Assembly (NCBI RefSeq): GCF_013240295.1
Contig: NZ_JABETK010000002.1
Span: forward strand, 1,116,001-1,180,000
Length of the DNA stretch: 64,000 nucleotides
From: Neoaquamicrobium sediminum
Lineage (GTDB): Bacteria; Pseudomonadota; Alphaproteobacteria; Rhizobiales; Rhizobiaceae
Direction: 5' to 3'
Position 1 is the first letter of the stretch. Every line of letters starts with the position of its first letter. A model generated the notes under the pieces. It was given only the letters and a program-made list of their open reading frames with translations, searched no databases and had not been told where the DNA came from. Of this stretch, positions 1-8,641 are shown piece by piece. Both the position numbers and the translations under genes were made by a program.

Positions 1-324
1 CGCGATCGTGCCGGAATAGGTGACGTCGTCGGCAACGTTGGAGCCGGAATTGACGCCCGACAGGATAAGGTCCGGCGGCTCCGGCATCAGCTTGCGCACG
101 CCCATGATGACGCAGTCGGTCGGCGTGCCGCGCACCGCATAGTGCTTGTCGCGCACCTTGCGCATGCGCAGCGGCTCCGACAGCGACAGCGAATGTGCGA
201 AGCCCGACTGGTCGGTCTCCGGCGCCACGACCCACACCTCGTCGGTGAACTGCCTTGCGATCCGCTCCAGCACCTGGAGCCCCTCGGCATGGATGCCGTC
301 GTCATTCGTCAGAAGGATACGCAT
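1..324 (-). CDS. surE: 5'/3'-nucleotidase SurE (3' end outside window)
   Basis: The first 108 residues of SurE, a metal-dependent nucleoside monophosphate phosphatase; the rest lies beyond the window edge. The N-terminal motif LLTNDDG places the metal-binding pair at Asp8 and Asp9. Ser40 (in DQSGFAHS) and Asn92 (in SGVNSGSN) fill the other two metal-ligand positions known in the family. The ATG at 322-324 is chosen because the family begins directly with the LLTNDDG strand. It lies downstream of serS on the same strand, separated by an inverted-repeat element, and is the usual gene after serS in Rhizobiales. Confidence 0.95.
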   Translation of the reverse strand, partial: MRILLTNDDGIHAEGLQVLERIARQFTDEVWVVAPETDQSGFAHSLSLSEPLRMRKVRDKHYAVRGTPTDCVIMGVRKLMPEPPDLILSGVNSGSNVADDVTYSGTIA

Positions 325-373
325 CAGTGGTTCTCTGGTTGCTGATTCAACGAGGAAGGTCGAGCTCCTTCGC

Positions 374-524
374 GCCCCCTCTGTCCTGCCGGACATCTCC
401 CCCACACGGGGGAGATCGGCTGTCGCCGACGCTATCGCCAACCGCCCGCGCTTCGGGTGGAGCGTCGGCAGCTTTGAAAGCTGATCTCCCCCTTGTGGGG
501 GATGTCCGGCAGGACAGAGGGGGC
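374..524. repeat. Long inverted-repeat intergenic element
   Basis: Two near-identical arms of about 43 bases face each other at 374-417 and 483-524. They differ by one substitution and a two-base indel. Each arm contains its own small hairpin (CTCCCCC pairing with GGGGGAG), and the spacer holds a further inverted pair (GCCGACGCT with AGCGTCGGC). The whole can fold into a long cruciform. Elements starting CCCCCTCTGTCCTGCCGGACAT recur between genes in Mesorhizobium and relatives, as far as I recall. It separates serS from surE and could act as a transcript-processing or terminating structure. Confidence 0.85.
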
Positions 525-560
525 AACGTAGGGCGCGAACATTTCAGCCATATCCCGTTG

Positions 561-1862
561 TCAGGCAGCCTCGATCTTCTCGATGCCACCCATATAGGGC
601 CGCAATGCTTCCGGAATGCTAATCGAGCCATCCTCGTTCTGGTAATTTTCCATGACGGCGATCAGCGCGCGACCGACCGCGACGCCCGAACCGTTGAGCG
701 TGTGCACGAATGCAGCCCCCTTGCCCTCGGTGGGACGGTAGCGGGCGTTCATACGCCGCGCCTGGAAATCGCCGCAGACCGAACAGGACGAAATCTCGCG
801 ATAGCTGTTCTGGCCGGGCAGCCACACCTCGATATCGTAGGTTTTCCGTGCGCCAAAACCCATGTCGCCGGTGCACAGCACCACGGTGCGGAACGGCAGG
901 TCGAGGCGCTTCAACACCGTCTCGGCGCATTCCGTCATCCGCTCATGCTCGGCAATCGAGCTTTCCTGGTCCGTGATCGAGACCATCTCGACCTTGTAGA
1001 ACTGGTGCTGGCGCAGCATGCCGCGCGTATCGCGCCCCGCCGAGCCGGCCTCTGAACGGAAGCACGGCGTCAGCGCGGTATAGCGCAACGGCAGCTTGTC
1101 CGTCGCCACGATCTCCTCACGCACGAGGTTGGTCAGCGAAACCTCGGCGGTCGGGATGAGCCCGAGCCGGCCGTCGCCATGCTTTACGAAAAACAGGTCG
1201 TCCTCGAACTTCGGCAACTGGTTGGTGCCGAACAGCACCTCGTCGCGGACCAGCAGCGGCGGCTGCACCTCGGTGTAGCCATGCTCGGTCACGTGCAGGT
1301 CGAGCATGAACTGGCCGAGGGCGCGTTCCAGCCGCGCGAGCTGACCCGAAAGCACCGTGAAGCGCGATCCGGAAAGCTTTGCCGCGCGTTCGAAATCCAT
1401 CTGGCCGAGCGCCTCGCCGAGCTCGAAATGCTCCTTCGACGAGTTCGAGCGCTTCGGTTCGCCCACCCGGCGCACTTCGACATTGTCGGCCTCATCCTTG
1501 CCGACCGGCACGTCGTCGAGCGGCAGGTTGGGAATGACCGCGAGCGCGTCGGCGAGCGCCTTGTCGAGCTCGCGCTCGGTCGCCTCGCCCGACTGGATGA
1601 ATTCCTTGATCCCGGCGACTTCTGCCTTGAGTTCTTCGGCTCGCGCCGAGTCTCCCGCCCGCATCGCGTTGCCGATCTCCTTGGAGGCGGCATTGCGGCG
1701 TTCCTGCTTCTCCTGCAGCGCCACGAGATGCGCCCGCCGCGCCTCGTCCCTGGCGATCAGATCCTCGACCACCGATCGCGCGGCCTCGCCGGACTGCCCA
1801 CGCTTCTCCAGCGCCTGGGCAAGGGCCTGCGGGTTTTCGCGAATCCATCTGATGTCGAGCAT
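561..1862 (-). CDS. serS: Seryl-tRNA synthetase
   Basis: Class II aminoacyl-tRNA synthetase charging tRNA-Ser (and tRNA-Sec where present). The 433-residue length is normal. It starts with [11 protein letters not shown], followed by the long antiparallel coiled-coil arm (about residues 30-105, rich in Glu/Arg/Ala) that grips the tRNA. The catalytic domain has the class II motif 2 ([21 protein letters not shown] region) and motif 3 ([19 protein letters not shown]). The ATG at 1860-1862 is chosen because longer in-frame starts add residues absent from the family. It follows tatC by about 100 bases and precedes surE. Confidence 0.97.
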   Translation of the reverse strand: MLDIRWIRENPQALAQALEKRGQSGEAARSVVEDLIARDEARRAHLVALQEKQERRNAASKEIGNAMRAGDSARAEELKAEVAGIKEFIQSGEATERELDKALADALAVIPNLPLDDVPVGKDEADNVEVRRVGEPKRSNSSKEHFELGEALGQMDFERAAKLSGSRFTVLSGQLARLERALGQFMLDLHVTEHGYTEVQPPLLVRDEVLFGTNQLPKFEDDLFFVKHGDGRLGLIPTAEVSLTNLVREEIVATDKLPLRYTALTPCFRSEAGSAGRDTRGMLRQHQFYKVEMVSITDQESSIAEHERMTECAETVLKRLDLPFRTVVLCTGDMGFGARKTYDIEVWLPGQNSYREISSCSVCGDFQARRMNARYRPTEGKGAAFVHTLNGSGVAVGRALIAVMENYQNEDGSISIPEALRPYMGGIEKIEAA

Positions 1863-1961
1863 GGTGTGGCAATGTCCTCGGTGAGCCATGAAAGGCGTCC
1901 GAGGGGGTAAACCGCAATGGATTCGAAGCAAGCGTCAAGCGGCGGGCAGCGCCCGCGCCGG

Positions 1962-2804
1962 TCACTCAGCCGGGTTCGGCTCGCCCGACTCGTCCTCGTT
2001 CGCCTTGCGCTTCGCCTCTTCCCGCGCCCTCGTCCTCTCGATGCGCTTCACCAGCCAGATCGAGATCTCGTAGAGAATGATCGTCGGCAGGGCGAGGCCG
2101 ATCTGGCTGACCGGATCGGGCGGTGTCAGCACGGCCGCAACAACGAAGGCGATGACGATCGCCCATTTGCGCTTGTCGACCAGCGTCGCGGCCGAGATCA
2201 GTCCCACGCGCGCCATCAGCGTCGTGACCACCGGAAGCTGGAACACCAGCCCGAAGGCCAGGATCAGCGTCATGATCAGGCCGAGATATTCGGACACGCG
2301 CGGCAGCAGCGAGATCTGGATTTCCTGGTCGGGGCCTACCTGCTGCATCGACAGGAAGAACCACATCACCATCGGCGTGAAGAAGAAGTAGACGAGCGCC
2401 GCGCCGATCAGGAACAGGATCGGCGAGGCCACCAGGAACGGCAGGAACGCCATGCGCTCGTTGCGGTAGAGCCCCGGCGCCACGAACCTGTAGAGCTGCG
2501 TGGCTATCAGCGGGAAAGCGATGATCAGCCCGCCGAACATGCCGAGCTTGATCTGCGTGAAGAAGAATTCCTGCGGCGCGGTATAGATCAGGTCGACCTT
2601 GGACGCATCGAGCCCCGCCCATTCGGTCGCCCACTGGAAGGGCAGCACCAGCAGGTTGAACAGCCCCTTGGCGAAATAGAAGCAGATCAGGAAGGCGATG
2701 AAGAACCCGCCCAGCGACCACATGAGCCGCGAGCGCAGTTCGATGAGATGCTCGAGCAGCGGCGCCGAGGACTTGTCGATCTCGTCGTCTTCAGGGGTGG
2801 TCAT
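1962..2804 (-). CDS. tatC: Sec-independent protein translocase TatC
   Basis: TatC is the multi-spanning inner-membrane receptor that recognises twin-arginine signal peptides of folded proteins. At 280 residues it is a normal size. It has the conserved N-terminal HLIELRSRL segment before the first membrane span, the periplasmic APGLYRNER motif and six hydrophobic segments, followed by a charged cytoplasmic tail. Its ATG overlaps the tatB stop by four bases (ATGA), so the two are translationally coupled. The window encodes one obvious substrate, the CpdB-type nucleotidase at 38071-40047. Confidence 0.97.
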   Translation of the reverse strand: MTTPEDDEIDKSSAPLLEHLIELRSRLMWSLGGFFIAFLICFYFAKGLFNLLVLPFQWATEWAGLDASKVDLIYTAPQEFFFTQIKLGMFGGLIIAFPLIATQLYRFVAPGLYRNERMAFLPFLVASPILFLIGAALVYFFFTPMVMWFFLSMQQVGPDQEIQISLLPRVSEYLGLIMTLILAFGLVFQLPVVTTLMARVGLISAATLVDKRKWAIVIAFVVAAVLTPPDPVSQIGLALPTIILYEISIWLVKRIERTRAREEAKRKANEDESGEPNPAE

Positions 2805-3406
2805 GCTGCGTTTCCGCCGCTCTTGGGCTTGGTTGCCTTCTTCGGCGCTGCGGTCGCTTTCGCAGATGAAGCAGCAGGCTTCTTGGCCGCGGTCGTCTTG
2901 GCTGATGGTTTGGCTGCCGCCTGCTTGGGTGCCGTAACCTTTTTGGTGGCCGGCGCGGCTGCGCCGTTGGCCTTCGCAGGCGCCTTGGGCGACGGCTTCG
3001 TTGCGGCTGCCGCCTCGCCGGGCATTGCGGTCGCGCCCGTCTTGAGCGGCTCGGCGGCCTTCGCCTCGGCTGGTGCGGGCTCCGCCGCGGCTGGCTTGGT
3101 CGGCTTCATGGCCGCATCGAGGCCGGATCGCACGTCCTGCGCCGCCTTTTCCATCGGCGAGAGCGCCTTCCTGATCTCGTTCTTCGGATTGAGCGCGCGC
3201 ATGTCGTCGGCGACCGACTTCAGGTCGTCGAGTTCAGCCTCCTTGAGGGCCTCGTCGAACTGTTTGCGGAAATCGCCGGCCATGACACGCAGCTTGGCCG
3301 TCGTCCGGCCAAAGGTGCGCAGCATCTTGGGCAAGTCCTTGGGCCCGACGACCACGATCAATACGACCGCGATCACCAGCATTTCGGGCCAGCCGATGTC
3401 AAACAT
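2801..3406 (-). CDS. tatB: Sec-independent protein translocase TatB
   Basis: TatB partners TatC in binding twin-arginine precursors. The start MFDIGWPEMLVIAVVLIVV is the standard single N-terminal membrane helix, followed by the VGPKDLPKMLRTFGR hinge and an amphipathic helix. After about residue 100 the protein becomes a long low-complexity tail made almost entirely of Ala, Lys and Pro. Tails of this kind are poorly conserved in TatB; this one is strongly basic. It lies 47 bases downstream of tatA and overlaps tatC by four bases. Confidence 0.95.
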   Translation of the reverse strand: MFDIGWPEMLVIAVVLIVVVGPKDLPKMLRTFGRTTAKLRVMAGDFRKQFDEALKEAELDDLKSVADDMRALNPKNEIRKALSPMEKAAQDVRSGLDAAMKPTKPAAAEPAPAEAKAAEPLKTGATAMPGEAAAATKPSPKAPAKANGAAAPATKKVTAPKQAAAKPSAKTTAAKKPAASSAKATAAPKKATKPKSGGNAA

Positions 3407-3453
3407 CGTTCGTCAACTCCGCGACGGGAAGGGCTGCGGCGCGCGGTAGCGCG

Positions 3454-3678
3454 TCAGGACGTCTTGCCGGCCTTTTCCTTGGCGGACGCGACCGTCTCGT
3501 CGGAACGGTGCTCGACCGTCTTGGCGGAATCCGCCTCGTCGTCGTCGGACATGCCCTTCTTGAAGCTCTTGATGCCCTTGGCCATGTCGCCCATCAGTTC
3601 CGGAATCTTGCCACGGCCGAACAGCAGCAGCACCACGACCAGAACGATCAGCCAGTGCCAGATAGAGAAGGTACCCAT
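3454..3678 (-). CDS. tatA: Sec-independent protein translocase TatA
   Basis: TatA (74 residues) is the pore-forming or membrane-thinning subunit of the twin-arginine pathway. It has the single N-terminal membrane helix ([15 protein letters not shown]), the [20 protein letters not shown] hinge and amphipathic helix, and an acidic DDDEAD stretch before a short charged tail. It is the first gene of tatABC. The order and spacing match other Rhizobiales. Confidence 0.96.
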   Translation of the reverse strand: MGTFSIWHWLIVLVVVLLLFGRGKIPELMGDMAKGIKSFKKGMSDDDEADSAKTVEHRSDETVASAKEKAGKTS

Positions 3679-3737
3679 TAATTCGCTCTCTTTTCGAATG
3701 TTTCCCTCAGCCGCCTCGCTGCGGCCTCAGGGTTGAT

Positions 3738-4834
3738 TTATGCGCTTTCGCTCGTTCTTTCAAACACAAGCACATCGGCTTTCCTCACCGTGAGCCAAAT
3801 TTCACGCTCCGGGCTGGACAAAGCGCCGCACCTGATCCGCGCCCGCAGGGGGCGATCGGCGCCGGGAACGGCAAGTTCAAGCAGTTCCACGACACCCAGA
3901 AACCGGCGCGACACGATCCGTGCCGGTATATCGCCATCCGTCGGCGAAACGTCGAAAGCAGACAGCCGGAACGCGACCGATGCCTCTGTGCCGTCGGCCA
4001 GTCCCGAAGCCTCGAACCGGCCCAGCGGCGTATCGACGGCACCGTCTGCCACCCTGCCCTCGAAGACGTTGATCTCCGAGAAGAAGCCGGCGGCAAATAG
4101 GCTGGCCGGCCGGTTGTAAAGCTCTTCGGCGGTGCCGAGCTGGACCAGTCGTCCATCCTTCAGGAGCGCGATGCGGTCGCCCATTCGCATCGCCTCTTCC
4201 GCATCATGCGTCACGACTATGGCGGTTGCGCGACTTTGGCGCAGGATCGCAAGCGTCTCGGCGCGCACGGAATCCTTCAGCCGTGAATCGAGGCCGGAAA
4301 ACGGCTCGTCCATCAGGAGCACGGCCGGACGCGGGGCAATGGCGCGCGCCAGCGCCACGCGCTGCTGCTCGCCGCCGGAAAGCACGTGCGGATAGGCGTT
4401 CGCATAGTCCTGCAAGCCGACACGGCCGAGCGAAATCATCGCTTCCCGTTTCGCTTCGTCGCGCGACAGGGCCGTCAACCCGAACCGGACATTCTCCGGA
4501 TCGTCAGATGCGGAAAGAGCGCGAAATCCTGGAAGACGAGGCCGATAGACCGCTGCTCCGGCGGCAGGAACACATTGGGACCGGCGATCTCCTGGTCGTT
4601 GAGATAGACGCTTCCACGCGTCTGCGCCTCTATCCCGGCGGCAATCCGCAGCAGCGTCGTCTTGCCCGAACCCGACGGCCCGAGCAGGCACAGCACCTCG
4701 CCGGGTTCCGCCGCAAGCGACACATCATGCAGCGTGGCAGCAGATGGCGAGAACGCGTGGCTGATCCGGTCGAACGCAAGGCGCGCGGCGAATGAAACGC
4801 CTGCCGTCACCCTTGTCGCCGCTACCGCCATCAC
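3738..4834 (-). CDS. ABC transporter ATP-binding protein, FbpC/PotA-like (frameshifted)
   Basis: A nucleotide-binding subunit of an importer, similar to iron(III) or polyamine types. The upstream frame (4834 to about 4500) carries Walker A (GPSGSGKT, residues 52-59) and the Q-loop (VFQDFALFPHLT). A different frame then carries the signature LSGGEQQRVALARA, Walker B VLLMDEP, the H-loop VVTHDAEEA and a TOBE-like C-terminal domain. Adding one base in the GG run at 4498-4499 restores ...HLTIPENVRFGL. This is either a sequencing error or a recent inactivation. No permease or binding protein lies next to it. A terminator-like hairpin separates it from scpB, so it looks like its own unit inserted between scpB and tatA. 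The substrate is unknown. Confidence 0.85.
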
Positions 4835-4895
4835 CGATCTTCCCTCACCGCCAGCATCCCCTTAGCGTTTCGGGACGGCTGGCAGCAACTCGCAC

Positions 4896-4928
4896 GAAAA
4901 AATGCCGCGCAACCGATCGGCTGCGCGG
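4896..4928 (-). terminator. Intrinsic terminator after scpB
   Basis: The arms CCGCGCA (4905-4911) and TGCGCGG (4922-4928) pair, with an inner CCG/CGG pairing around AT. The structure is followed on the minus strand by six T (plus-strand A run 4897-4902). It should end the nagZ-scpA-scpB transcript before the ABC ATPase gene. Confidence 0.75.
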
Positions 4929-4968
4929 GAAAGCATGTAAGCCATGTTCCACCGGTTTGAAAGCGTTC

Positions 4969-5703
4969 TCAGTCGTCCGTCACGCGCGGCGTCAGCAGAC
5001 CCAGCTCCTCGAGGTCTATATCCGTCAGCGGATCCTCGTCGTCGGTGAGCGCGTCAGGGTCGGCCGCGGGCTGCGGCACGGCGAAGTTCGACGGCATCCG
5101 GGCAGATAGCAGGCCCGCCCCCTTGAGCTCGTCCATGCCCGGCAGATCCCGGATTTCCTCCAGCCCGAAATGGTCGAGGAAACTTTCGGCTGTGCCGTAG
5201 GTGACCGGACGGCCAGGCGTGCGCCGCCGCCCGCGCATGCGCACCCAACCGGTTTCCAGCAACAGATCGAGCGTGCCCTTGGAAGTCTCGACGCCGCGGA
5301 TTTCCTCGATTTCCGCGCGCGTCACCGGCTGGTGGTAGGCGATGATCGCGAGAACTTCGAGCGCGGCGCGAGAAAGCTTCTTCTGCTGCACCGCGTCGCG
5401 GCTCATCAGGAATGCGAGATCGCCCGCAGTCCGGAACGCCCATGCGTCCCCGACCTGCACGAGATTGACGCCGCGCCTTTCATATTGCCTGCGCACTTCT
5501 TCCATCACGGCCGGCACGTCGGTGCCTTCGGGCAGGCGCGCCGCAAGCGCCTTGTGCGACACCGGCTCGGCAGACGCGAAGACGATCGCTTCAGCCATGC
5601 GCACAGCCTCGGCGAGATGCAGACCGCCGGCCGGATTGTCCATGTCCGCCTCGTCTCCGGTCTCGGGCGCGAAGGGAATGACGTTGGCGCCTCTCTCAGT
5701 CAT
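4969..5703 (-). CDS. scpB: Segregation and condensation protein B
   Basis: ScpB is the winged-helix kleisin-interacting subunit of the Smc-ScpAB condensin complex. It has the family pattern of an N-terminal winged-helix pair, the segment SRAALEVLAIIAYHQPVTRAEIEEIRGV and the motif VRMRGRRRTPGRPVTYGT with FLDHFGLEEIRDLPG. It has 244 residues with an acidic C-terminal tail. Its start overlaps the scpA stop by eight bases, so coupling of the two is likely. Confidence 0.95.
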   Translation of the reverse strand: MTERGANVIPFAPETGDEADMDNPAGGLHLAEAVRMAEAIVFASAEPVSHKALAARLPEGTDVPAVMEEVRRQYERRGVNLVQVGDAWAFRTAGDLAFLMSRDAVQQKKLSRAALEVLAIIAYHQPVTRAEIEEIRGVETSKGTLDLLLETGWVRMRGRRRTPGRPVTYGTAESFLDHFGLEEIRDLPGMDELKGAGLLSARMPSNFAVPQPAADPDALTDDEDPLTDIDLEELGLLTPRVTDD

Positions 5704-6541
5704 GGATCACCTCTCCGGGTGCCGGCTCGGCCGCAGCTTTGGCCCGCCCGCGCAGGAACAGCGGCGCGAAAGGCGCATCCTGCCGAACCTCGATAGCGCC
5801 CTCGCGCACCAGTTCGAGGCTGGCCGCAAACGAGCTGGCAATCGCCGTCGCCCGCTCTTCCGGCGTTGTCATGTAGCGGATCAGGAACGTGTCGAGCGCT
5901 GTCCAGTCGCGGATCTCGCCGACAAGGCGGGTCAGGATCTCGCGCGCTTCCTTGAGAGACCACACGCCACGCTTTGCAATGCGCACATTGGTGATCGCCT
6001 GCCGCTGGCGCTGCGCCGCGTAGGCCGTCAGCAGATCGTAGAGCGAGGCCGAATATTCGTTGCGCTTGTCGATGATCACCGTTTCCGGCATGCCGCGCGC
6101 GAAGACGTCGCGGCCGAGCCGGTTGCGGTTGACTAGGCGCGCCGCGGCATCGCGCATCGCCTCCAGTCGCTTGAGCCGGAACTGCAGCACCGCCGCAAGT
6201 TCCTCGCCGCTCTCGCCCTCGTCGCCCGGCTGCTTGGGGATCAGCAGCTTCGACTTCAGGAAAGCCAGCCACGCCGCCATCACCAGATAGTCGGCGGCAA
6301 GCTCCAGCCGCAGCCGCCGCGCGCTTTCGACGAAGGCGATGTACTGCTCGACCAGCGCCAGCACCGAAATGCGGGCAAGGTCCACCTTCTGGTTGCGCGC
6401 CAGATGCAGAAGCAGGTCGAGCGGGCCTTCGAAGCCGTCGACGTCGACCACAAGCGCCGGCTCGGAGACCCCACGGCTCTCCTCGCCATCGGCCCAGAGC
6501 CGTTCCATCGGCGTGGCCTTTTTGTCCGCGTTCGCGCTCAA
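5696..6541 (-). CDS. scpA: Segregation and condensation protein A
   Basis: ScpA is the kleisin subunit bridging Smc heads in bacterial condensin. Diagnostic features are the N-terminal FEGPLDLLLHLARNQKVDL, then LVEQYIAFVESARRLRLELAADYLVMAAWLAFLKSKLLIP, and a C-terminal winged helix that binds the Smc head. It has 281 residues. It lies eight bases after nagZ and overlaps scpB; nagZ-scpA-scpB is a typical alphaproteobacterial operon. Confidence 0.95.
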   Translation of the reverse strand: MSANADKKATPMERLWADGEESRGVSEPALVVDVDGFEGPLDLLLHLARNQKVDLARISVLALVEQYIAFVESARRLRLELAADYLVMAAWLAFLKSKLLIPKQPGDEGESGEELAAVLQFRLKRLEAMRDAAARLVNRNRLGRDVFARGMPETVIIDKRNEYSASLYDLLTAYAAQRQRQAITNVRIAKRGVWSLKEAREILTRLVGEIRDWTALDTFLIRYMTTPEERATAIASSFAASLELVREGAIEVRQDAPFAPLFLRGRAKAAAEPAPGEVIHD

Positions 6542-6549
6542 ATCGTTTC

Positions 6550-7581
6550 CTATGCCACCGCCTCGAACCAGGAGGCGAATTCCTCTCGGACGGCCGTCTC
6601 CGACGTGTTGTCCTGCGTGCCTAACCCCGTCAGCGCCCGGTCGGCACGCGCCAGCGCCTCGCCTGAAAGCGCAGGAACGCGCCCCACAACGGCGCGCATC
6701 TCGTCCATAACGCCATTGCAGTGAAGAACGACATCGCAGCCCGCTGCAACAATTCCATCCGTGCGCTGCGCGAAATCCCCAGAAAGCGCGTTCATGGAGA
6801 CGTCATCGCTCATCAGAAGCCCCTCGAAGCCGATTTCCCCACGGATGATCTCTTCCACGACCTTGGCCGACGTGGTGGCCGGATTGTCGGGATCGATGGC
6901 GGTGTAGACGACGTGCGCGGTCATCGCCATCGGAGCGTCTCTCAGCGCCTTGAATGGGGCGAAGTCATGGGCGCGCAGTTCATCGAGCAAAGCATCCACG
7001 GTCGGCAGGTTGTGATGGCTGTCGGCGAAGGCGCGGCCATGGCCGGGCATGTGCTTGATGACCGGAAGCACGCCGCCGGCCTGCAAACCCGCCATTGCCT
7101 CGCGGCCCATCTCGGTGACGGTCTCCGGGTCCTTGCCGTAGGCGCGGCTGCCGATCACGTCGTGCGCACCCTCGACCGGAACATCCAGCACCGGCAGGCA
7201 GTCGGCGTTGAGACCGCATTTCAGAAGGTCGAACGCATGCAGGCGCGACATCAGCCATGCCGCCCGCAATCCGGCCTCGCGGTTGCTCCGGTAGAGCGCG
7301 CCGAGCGCCGAACCGGACGGATAGGCCGGCGCCAGCGGCGGACGCAGGCGCTGAACGCGCCCGCCTTCCTGGTCGACGAAGACCGGCGCATCCGGCCGGC
7401 CGACGCAGTCCCGCATCGCGGCGGTCAGGTCGCGCATCTGCTCGACCTCGGCGACGTTGCGGGCAAAGACGATGAACCCCCACGGCCGCTCGTCGCGGTA
7501 GAAGGCTTTCTCGTCGGCGGTGAGCGTCGTGCCCGACGCCCCAAGGATCATTGCTTTTGATTCGCTCATGCGCGGAATCAT
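6550..7581 (-). CDS. nagZ: Beta-N-acetylhexosaminidase NagZ
   Basis: Glycoside hydrolase family 3 cytoplasmic enzyme that removes GlcNAc from muropeptides during peptidoglycan recycling. It has the family signature KHMPGHGRAFADSHHNLP, whose mobile His loop acts as acid/base, and the nucleophile Asp in SDDVSMNAL. It has 343 residues. An ATG at 7569 (MSESKAM) is an equally good start. It normally follows the SPOR-domain gene directly; here four accessory genes intervene. Family knowledge links NagZ products to AmpR-type beta-lactamase induction, but no such regulator is present here. Confidence 0.95.
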   Translation of the reverse strand: MIPRMSESKAMILGASGTTLTADEKAFYRDERPWGFIVFARNVAEVEQMRDLTAAMRDCVGRPDAPVFVDQEGGRVQRLRPPLAPAYPSGSALGALYRSNREAGLRAAWLMSRLHAFDLLKCGLNADCLPVLDVPVEGAHDVIGSRAYGKDPETVTEMGREAMAGLQAGGVLPVIKHMPGHGRAFADSHHNLPTVDALLDELRAHDFAPFKALRDAPMAMTAHVVYTAIDPDNPATTSAKVVEEIIRGEIGFEGLLMSDDVSMNALSGDFAQRTDGIVAAGCDVVLHCNGVMDEMRAVVGRVPALSGEALARADRALTGLGTQDNTSETAVREEFASWFEAVA

Positions 7582-7596
7582 AGCCGCTCGCGGGCC

Positions 7597-8553
7597 TCAG
7601 CGCACCTTGGCGAAGACGTCGAGCGCATCGCGCAGGATCGCAAAGGACTCCGGTCCCCCGTGCCCTTCGCTCTCGACGATGTGCAGCCGGCTCGCCGGCC
7701 ATGAACGGTGCAGCCGCCATGCGATTATCGCTGGCCCGCTGATGTCGCGGCGACCGTGGATCAGCATCGCCGGAATATGCGCGATGTCGGCAATGCGAGA
7801 CACGATCTCGTCGCCATTTCGCAGAAACCCGTCATTTGCCCAGTAGTGTGTGACGAGCGTCGCGAAGGCGAGCCCCCGCGCCTCGTCAAAGCGGCTTTCA
7901 ATCGGTGCCCAGTTAGGGTCGAGCGAGATGTGTACCGATTCCCAGGCATTCCAGGCGCGCGCTGCCGCTTGTCGTTCGTGCTGCTCGCCGGTCGCCAACC
8001 GTCGCGCATAGGCTTCCACGATCCTTTCGCCGGCCGTCCTTACCGATTCCGCCTCGAACCGCTGCCAGGCTTCCGGGAAAATCCGGCCCATGCCCTCGGT
8101 GAGCCAGTCGACTTCTTCGCGACTGGTGGTCGTCACCGCCACCAGCGCGAGTTCCGTCACCCGATCCGGGTGCGCCAGGGCATAGGCGAGCGAGAGCGTC
8201 GTGCCCCACGATACGCCTGAAACAAGCCACCGGACGACGCCGAGATGTGCCCTCACCGCTTCGATGTCCTCAATGAGTGCCTGCGTGGTATTTGCCTGCA
8301 GGCTTTCTGGCGCCTCGTTGACCGAGGGGCGGCTGCGGCCGCAACCGCGCTGGTCGATGCCGATCAGAAAATAACGTTCGAGATCGAAGTGGCTGCGGTA
8401 GCTGCCGGAACGAAGACCACTGCCGGGGCCGCCATGGAGATAGAGGGCGGGCTTGCCGCGAGGATTGCCCGACGCCTCCCAATAGATCTCGGCTCCATCT
8501 GGCATCCGCAGCAAGCCGGAATCAAACGGTTTTGTGGGAGGGCTTTTCGTCAT
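7597..8553 (-). CDS. pip: Proline iminopeptidase-like alpha/beta hydrolase (peptidase S33)
   Basis: Alpha/beta hydrolase of the prolyl aminopeptidase group, which removes N-terminal proline from peptides. The oxyanion-region motif HGGPGSG, the DQRGCGRS segment and the nucleophile elbow GVSWGTT are diagnostic of the family. The catalytic Asp is in HGRRD and the His in EGHGG. The start at 8553 (MTKSPPT) is preferred to 8571. At about 318 residues it is a typical length. It is the first gene of the accessory insert, 15 bases before nagZ on the same strand, so it may be co-transcribed with nagZ. The physiological substrate is uncertain. Confidence 0.85.
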   Translation of the reverse strand: MTKSPPTKPFDSGLLRMPDGAEIYWEASGNPRGKPALYLHGGPGSGLRSGSYRSHFDLERYFLIGIDQRGCGRSRPSVNEAPESLQANTTQALIEDIEAVRAHLGVVRWLVSGVSWGTTLSLAYALAHPDRVTELALVAVTTTSREEVDWLTEGMGRIFPEAWQRFEAESVRTAGERIVEAYARRLATGEQHERQAAARAWNAWESVHISLDPNWAPIESRFDEARGLAFATLVTHYWANDGFLRNGDEIVSRIADIAHIPAMLIHGRRDISGPAIIAWRLHRSWPASRLHIVESEGHGGPESFAILRDALDVFAKVR

Positions 8554-8602
8554 GCCCGCTCGATAAAGCACTAGGCGCTACGGTCAATCGCCCAGCGGCA
8601 CC

Positions 8603-8637
8603 AAAGCGGGCGGCAGCCGAAACGCCACCGCCCGCTT
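8603..8637 (-). terminator. Hairpin terminator after the FloR-like gene
   Basis: A perfect 10-base stem (8604-8613 with 8628-8637, AAGCGGGCGG) and a 14-base loop lie just beyond the stop of the MFS exporter. Only a short T stretch follows on the minus strand, so termination strength is uncertain. Confidence 0.55.
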
Positions 8638-8641
8638 CGCG

